A stretch of DNA of 64,000 nt from the NCBI RefSeq assembly GCF_048265165.1, contig NZ_JBLXCD010000002.1, positions 372,001 through 436,000 on the forward strand. Direction: 5' to 3'. Made by a program: the position numbers and the translations under genes. Below are positions 61,156 to 64,000 of this stretch, piece after piece (the first letter of the stretch is position 1; each line of letters opens with the position of its first letter). This DNA is from Oceanospirillum sp048265165. Its GTDB lineage: Bacteria; Pseudomonadota; Gammaproteobacteria; Pseudomonadales; Halomonadaceae. The notes beneath the pieces are model-generated. The model worked only from the letters and a program-made list of their open reading frames with translations. It made no database searches and was not told the origin of the DNA.

Positions 61156-62961
61156 GTGGTTAATAGCGAGCATACAGTCGGAATTGAAACATCAACCGAT
61201 GCTGAAAAAGCGGTCAATATCGAGCGCATTGTCAGCGAAAAGTTTCCTGCCATTTCACGCAGGAACCCCTTGATTAAAAACGGTCTGTTTCGCTTTCTGC
61301 GCTGGCTATCCCGGGAGCAGGAGATCAACCGTTTTATGCAACGGTATCAGGATGTCAGTGCCCCGGAGTTTGTCGACCATGTGCTCGATTATTTCGATTT
61401 CAGCCTGTCAATTAATGAGAATGAGCGAGAAAATATCCCCACTGAAGGTCGTGTCGTTATCGTAGCCAATCACCCCATCGGCACTCTGGATGGGCTCGCT
61501 CTTCTGAAGCTGGTACGTAGTGTACGCCCGGATGTTCGCATTGTTGCCAATGATATTCTGATGCAATTCACGCCGCTGCAACCGCTGCTTCTGCCTGTGG
61601 ATAACATGAGCCAAACGGGCTACAAAGAAAGTACCGTACGCATCGTCAATGCCCTGAAAAACGATGAAGCCGTTATTATCTTCCCCGCCGGAGAGGTTTC
61701 ACGGGCAGGCCCCGCAGGTATTAAGGATGGTCGCTGGCAGAGTGGGTTTCTGCATTTTGCTCGCAAAACCAACAGCCCAATTCTGCCGATTCATCTGGGT
61801 GGCCGGAATTCATCACTTTTCTATAGCCTGTCATCTCTGGCCAAACCTATTGGTACACTGATGCTGATGCGGGAAATGTTTAAACAGCATAAGGTGACCC
61901 TTCCGGTACGCATTGGTCAGCTAATTCCCTTGTCTCAGCTGGATATCAACGCTCTATCCAATCGTGACAAAATTAAACTGCTGAAAAAACATGTCTACCG
62001 ATTGGCGAAAAACCGCAAACCTTTTTTCCAGACAGAGAAATCTATCGCCCACCCGGAAGATCGCCGAATCCTGCGACGGGAGCTGAAGCAATCTCAGTTA
62101 CTCGGTGAAACTAAAGATGGTAAACAGATCTATCTGTTTGATAGTTTCCGGGATTCCGTTGTTATGAAAGAACTGGGAAGGCTTCGGGAGATCTCTTTCC
62201 GGCGGGTTGGTGAAGGTAGCGGAGAGAAGCGTGACCTGGATAAATACGATCACTATTACCGGCACCTTATTCTCTGGGATGAAGACGAGCTGGAAATTGT
62301 CGGCGCTTATCGTATTGCAGAGGCGGGCCGCATTATTGATAACGAAGGGTTAGATGCTCTTTATTGCAGCACCCTGTTTTCGCTATCAACGGAGCTGACA
62401 CCCAAACTACAGCAAGGTATTGAACTGGGCCGAAGCTTTGTTCAACCCAAATACTGGGGCAAGCGTAGCCTGGATTATCTCTGGTTTGGTATTGGTGCCT
62501 ATCTGCGCCACCACCCGGAAGTAAAGTATATGTTTGGGCCGGTGAGCCTGAGCAACAGCTACCCTCAGGCGGCCAAGGACCTGATTGTGCATTACTACAG
62601 TCATTACTATGGAGCAAAGCACCCTCTGGCCCATGCCAACGCACCCTACTTGTTGAGCACAGCCGAGAAAAAGCAGATATCTGCGCTATTCACTGGCAAT
62701 AATGCACAGGAAGACTTTCAGGTACTGAGGGAGCAGCTTGATCATCTCGGTGTTACCGTACCCACGCTTTATAAGCAGTACACGGAGCTATGTGAACCAG
62801 GTGGTATCGAGTTTCTCGATTTCAGTGTGGATGCCGACTTTGGTTACTGTATTGATGGTCTGATTCTGGTGGAAATAGATAAAGTCAAAGAGCGTAAGCG
62901 TGACCGTTATATCAGCACAGGGCTGAATAAAAAAGCAGTCCCGGAGGCCGCTGACTATTAA
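61156..62961 (+). CDS. olsF: bifunctional ornithine-lipid synthase, OlsF type
   Basis: 601-aa fusion. The N-terminal half is a PlsC-like O-acyltransferase with VANHPIGTLDG (His106 to Asp112) and FPAGEVSRAG. The C-terminal half (about 310-580) is an OlsB-like GNAT N-acyltransferase (FRDSVVMKELGRLREISFRRVGEG, IVGAYRIAEAGRI, ELGRSFVQPKYWGKRSLDYLWFGIGAYL). OlsF of Serratia/Flavobacteria makes ornithine lipids in both steps. GTG start after AAGGA. Such phosphorus-free lipids help under phosphate limitation or stress. Confidence 0.85.
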   Translation: MVNSEHTVGIETSTDAEKAVNIERIVSEKFPAISRRNPLIKNGLFRFLRWLSREQEINRFMQRYQDVSAPEFVDHVLDYFDFSLSINENERENIPTEGRVVIVANHPIGTLDGLALLKLVRSVRPDVRIVANDILMQFTPLQPLLLPVDNMSQTGYKESTVRIVNALKNDEAVIIFPAGEVSRAGPAGIKDGRWQSGFLHFARKTNSPILPIHLGGRNSSLFYSLSSLAKPIGTLMLMREMFKQHKVTLPVRIGQLIPLSQLDINALSNRDKIKLLKKHVYRLAKNRKPFFQTEKSIAHPEDRRILRRELKQSQLLGETKDGKQIYLFDSFRDSVVMKELGRLREISFRRVGEGSGEKRDLDKYDHYYRHLILWDEDELEIVGAYRIAEAGRIIDNEGLDALYCSTLFSLSTELTPKLQQGIELGRSFVQPKYWGKRSLDYLWFGIGAYLRHHPEVKYMFGPVSLSNSYPQAAKDLIVHYYSHYYGAKHPLAHANAPYLLSTAEKKQISALFTGNNAQEDFQVLREQLDHLGVTVPTLYKQYTELCEPGGIEFLDFSVDADFGYCIDGLILVEIDKVKERKRDRYISTGLNKKAVPEAADY

Positions 62962-63142
62962 TGCGGCTAAACCAGAGAGGATCCTGTGCTGTGAACTCGG
63001 AGAATCGCCATTTATTCTTCGCACATGCACAAATTATCCGCCATAATACCCCCGAAAAAAACGGTGTTATCTACATATCGTTAAGCTCACTTACAGCTCA
63101 GACAAGGTTCTGCATAATCAGCAGTAAAATGGAGTAAGAAAA

Positions 63143-63910
63143 ATGTCGCTATCCCTGGAAGGTAAAAAAGGAATTGTTGTTGGTGTCGCCAATGAAAACA
63201 GCATTGCATTTGGCTGCGCTAAAGCACTGCATGAAGCTGGCGCCGAAATCGCGATGACCTACCAGAATGAAAAAGCCCGGCCCTATGTGGAGCCCTTGGC
63301 AAAAGCCGTCAATGCCAAAATCTTTGTCCCCTGCAATGTGGTTAGACAAAACGAGTTGGAGCAACTCTTTAAAGCAGCGGAAGAAACCTGGGGTAAGATT
63401 GACTTTGTGATCCACTCTATCGCCTGGTCACCTATTGATGAGCTGCATGGGCGGGTGGTGGACTCAACGCCTGAAGGCTTCAGTAAAGCGATGGATATCT
63501 CTTGCCATTCATTTATCCGTATGGCCAAGCTGGCTGAGCCTCTGATGAAAGACGGCGGCTCCATGATCACCATGAGCTACTATGGCGCAGAGAAAGTGGT
63601 TGATCACTACAATATGATGGGGCCGATTAAAGCCGCGCTGGAAAGCTCAGTACGCTATCTGGCAGCAGAACTTGGCGAGCACAACATCCGTGTGAATTGC
63701 GTGTCGCCGGGCCCCATGATGACAAGGGCAGCCTCCGGTATCGATCAGTTTAATAAGTTGGTTGAAAGCGCCGAAACCCAGTCACCACTGCAACGGTTAG
63801 GTACAACCGAAGAGGTTGGTAATATGGCGGCATTCCTGATTAGCCCACTCTCATCTGCCATCACCGGTGGCGTGCATTATGTCGATGCTGGCCATCACAT
63901 TATGGCGTAA
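63143..63910 (+). CDS. fabI: enoyl-ACP reductase FabI
   Basis: 255-aa SDR-type reductase for the last step of fatty-acid elongation. The cofactor motif GVANENSIAFGCAKAL, IHSIAWSP, the catalytic Tyr-x6-Lys pair (Tyr156, Lys163 in HYNMMGPIKAALE) and RVNCVSPGPMMTRAASGI are FabI-specific rather than FabG-like. It diverges from typical Pseudomonas FabI and could be a second isozyme. It lies beside olsF, another acyl-chain gene. Confidence 0.88.
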   Translation: MSLSLEGKKGIVVGVANENSIAFGCAKALHEAGAEIAMTYQNEKARPYVEPLAKAVNAKIFVPCNVVRQNELEQLFKAAEETWGKIDFVIHSIAWSPIDELHGRVVDSTPEGFSKAMDISCHSFIRMAKLAEPLMKDGGSMITMSYYGAEKVVDHYNMMGPIKAALESSVRYLAAELGEHNIRVNCVSPGPMMTRAASGIDQFNKLVESAETQSPLQRLGTTEEVGNMAAFLISPLSSAITGGVHYVDAGHHIMA

Positions 63911-63938
63911 CGGTAAACAGCAACGAAAATCAAAAAAA

Positions 63939-63963
63939 CCGCTGCAACATCATGTTGCAGCGG
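63939..63963. terminator. hairpin after fabI
   Basis: CCGCTGCAAC pairs with GTTGCAGCGG around ATCAT. A run of A's lies before it and few T's after, so it fits better as a terminator for a leftward gene beyond the window edge. Confidence 0.6.
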
Positions 63964-64000
63964 CTTCTGTTGACGATTGAGCCATGTAGTTAGTCGATAT

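Overview
The window is a stretch of chromosome from a gammaproteobacterium. Its gene content and order fit a marine member of the Oceanospirillales (Amphritea, Neptunomonas or Marinobacterium type); that placement is inferred from the genes, not from an rRNA. Evidence includes the yibN-grxC-secB block beside gpmI-envC, the pyrR-pyrB-pyrC' block with a non-catalytic dihydroorotase, sodium-type flagellar stator genes, xseB-ispA-dxs, mutY-yggX and a CIO-type cyd operon. Most of the window is housekeeping DNA. There is no transposase, integrase, phage structural gene, rRNA or CRISPR array.

Layout. 0-5.3 kb: lipid-modification operon (FAD oxidoreductase fragment, DUF1365, cyclopropane synthase-like methyltransferase, DUF3108, SDR, NTF2-like). 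5.3-7.0 kb: small AT-rich accessory island with a nested palindrome, a WYL-domain (BrxR/CapW-like) repressor, a divergent 56-codon gene whose promoter contains a perfect inverted repeat, and a 32-codon ORF. 7-8 kb: cheV. 8.2-16.7 kb, minus strand: pyrC'-pyrB-pyrR-ruvX-algH-tonB-gshB-rsmE-secB-grxC-rhodanese. 16.9-23.1 kb, plus: gpmI-envC-ctpA-yibQ-yjaG. 23.1-29.7 kb, minus: an unknown 4-TM protein, ydbL-ynbE-ydbH, and hisF-hisH-hisB. hisA is absent from its usual slot between hisH and hisF, which instead holds two tandem three-way-junction palindromes.

29.9-34.2 kb, plus: panZ-like, asmA-like, mutY, yggX. 34.27-34.87 kb: a Phe-Gln-Thr tRNA trio in perfect tandem duplication. 35.1-36.9 kb: pomAB stator genes. 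37.2-42.9 kb: xseB-ispA-dxs, ribA (minus), hemE, and a coiled-coil membrane protein. 42.9-47.4 kb: AhpD-like protein, PagL-like lipid A deacylase, metY, radA. 47.4-50.3 kb: cydAB of the cyanide-insensitive type, flanked by two tiny membrane-protein genes (DUF2474 after cydB, and a 38-aa ORF before cydA) and an ANR/FNR-like box. 50.4-53.8 kb: a divergent histidine kinase and sigma-54 response regulator. 53.9-57.3 kb: an outer-membrane barrel protein and an ABC importer of the ABC_sub_bind type. 57.5-64 kb, plus: an alkyltransferase-like protein, serA, an LPP20-type lipoprotein, a methyltransferase, a bifunctional ornithine-lipid synthase (OlsF type) and an enoyl-ACP reductase.

The most interesting parts are the self-contained WYL regulator/56-aa gene module, the missing hisA with its structured replacement, the duplicated tRNA trio, and the small membrane proteins around the terminal oxidase. 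Membrane-lipid remodelling recurs (cfa cluster, PagL-like, OlsF, YdbH/YnbE/YdbL, fabI).
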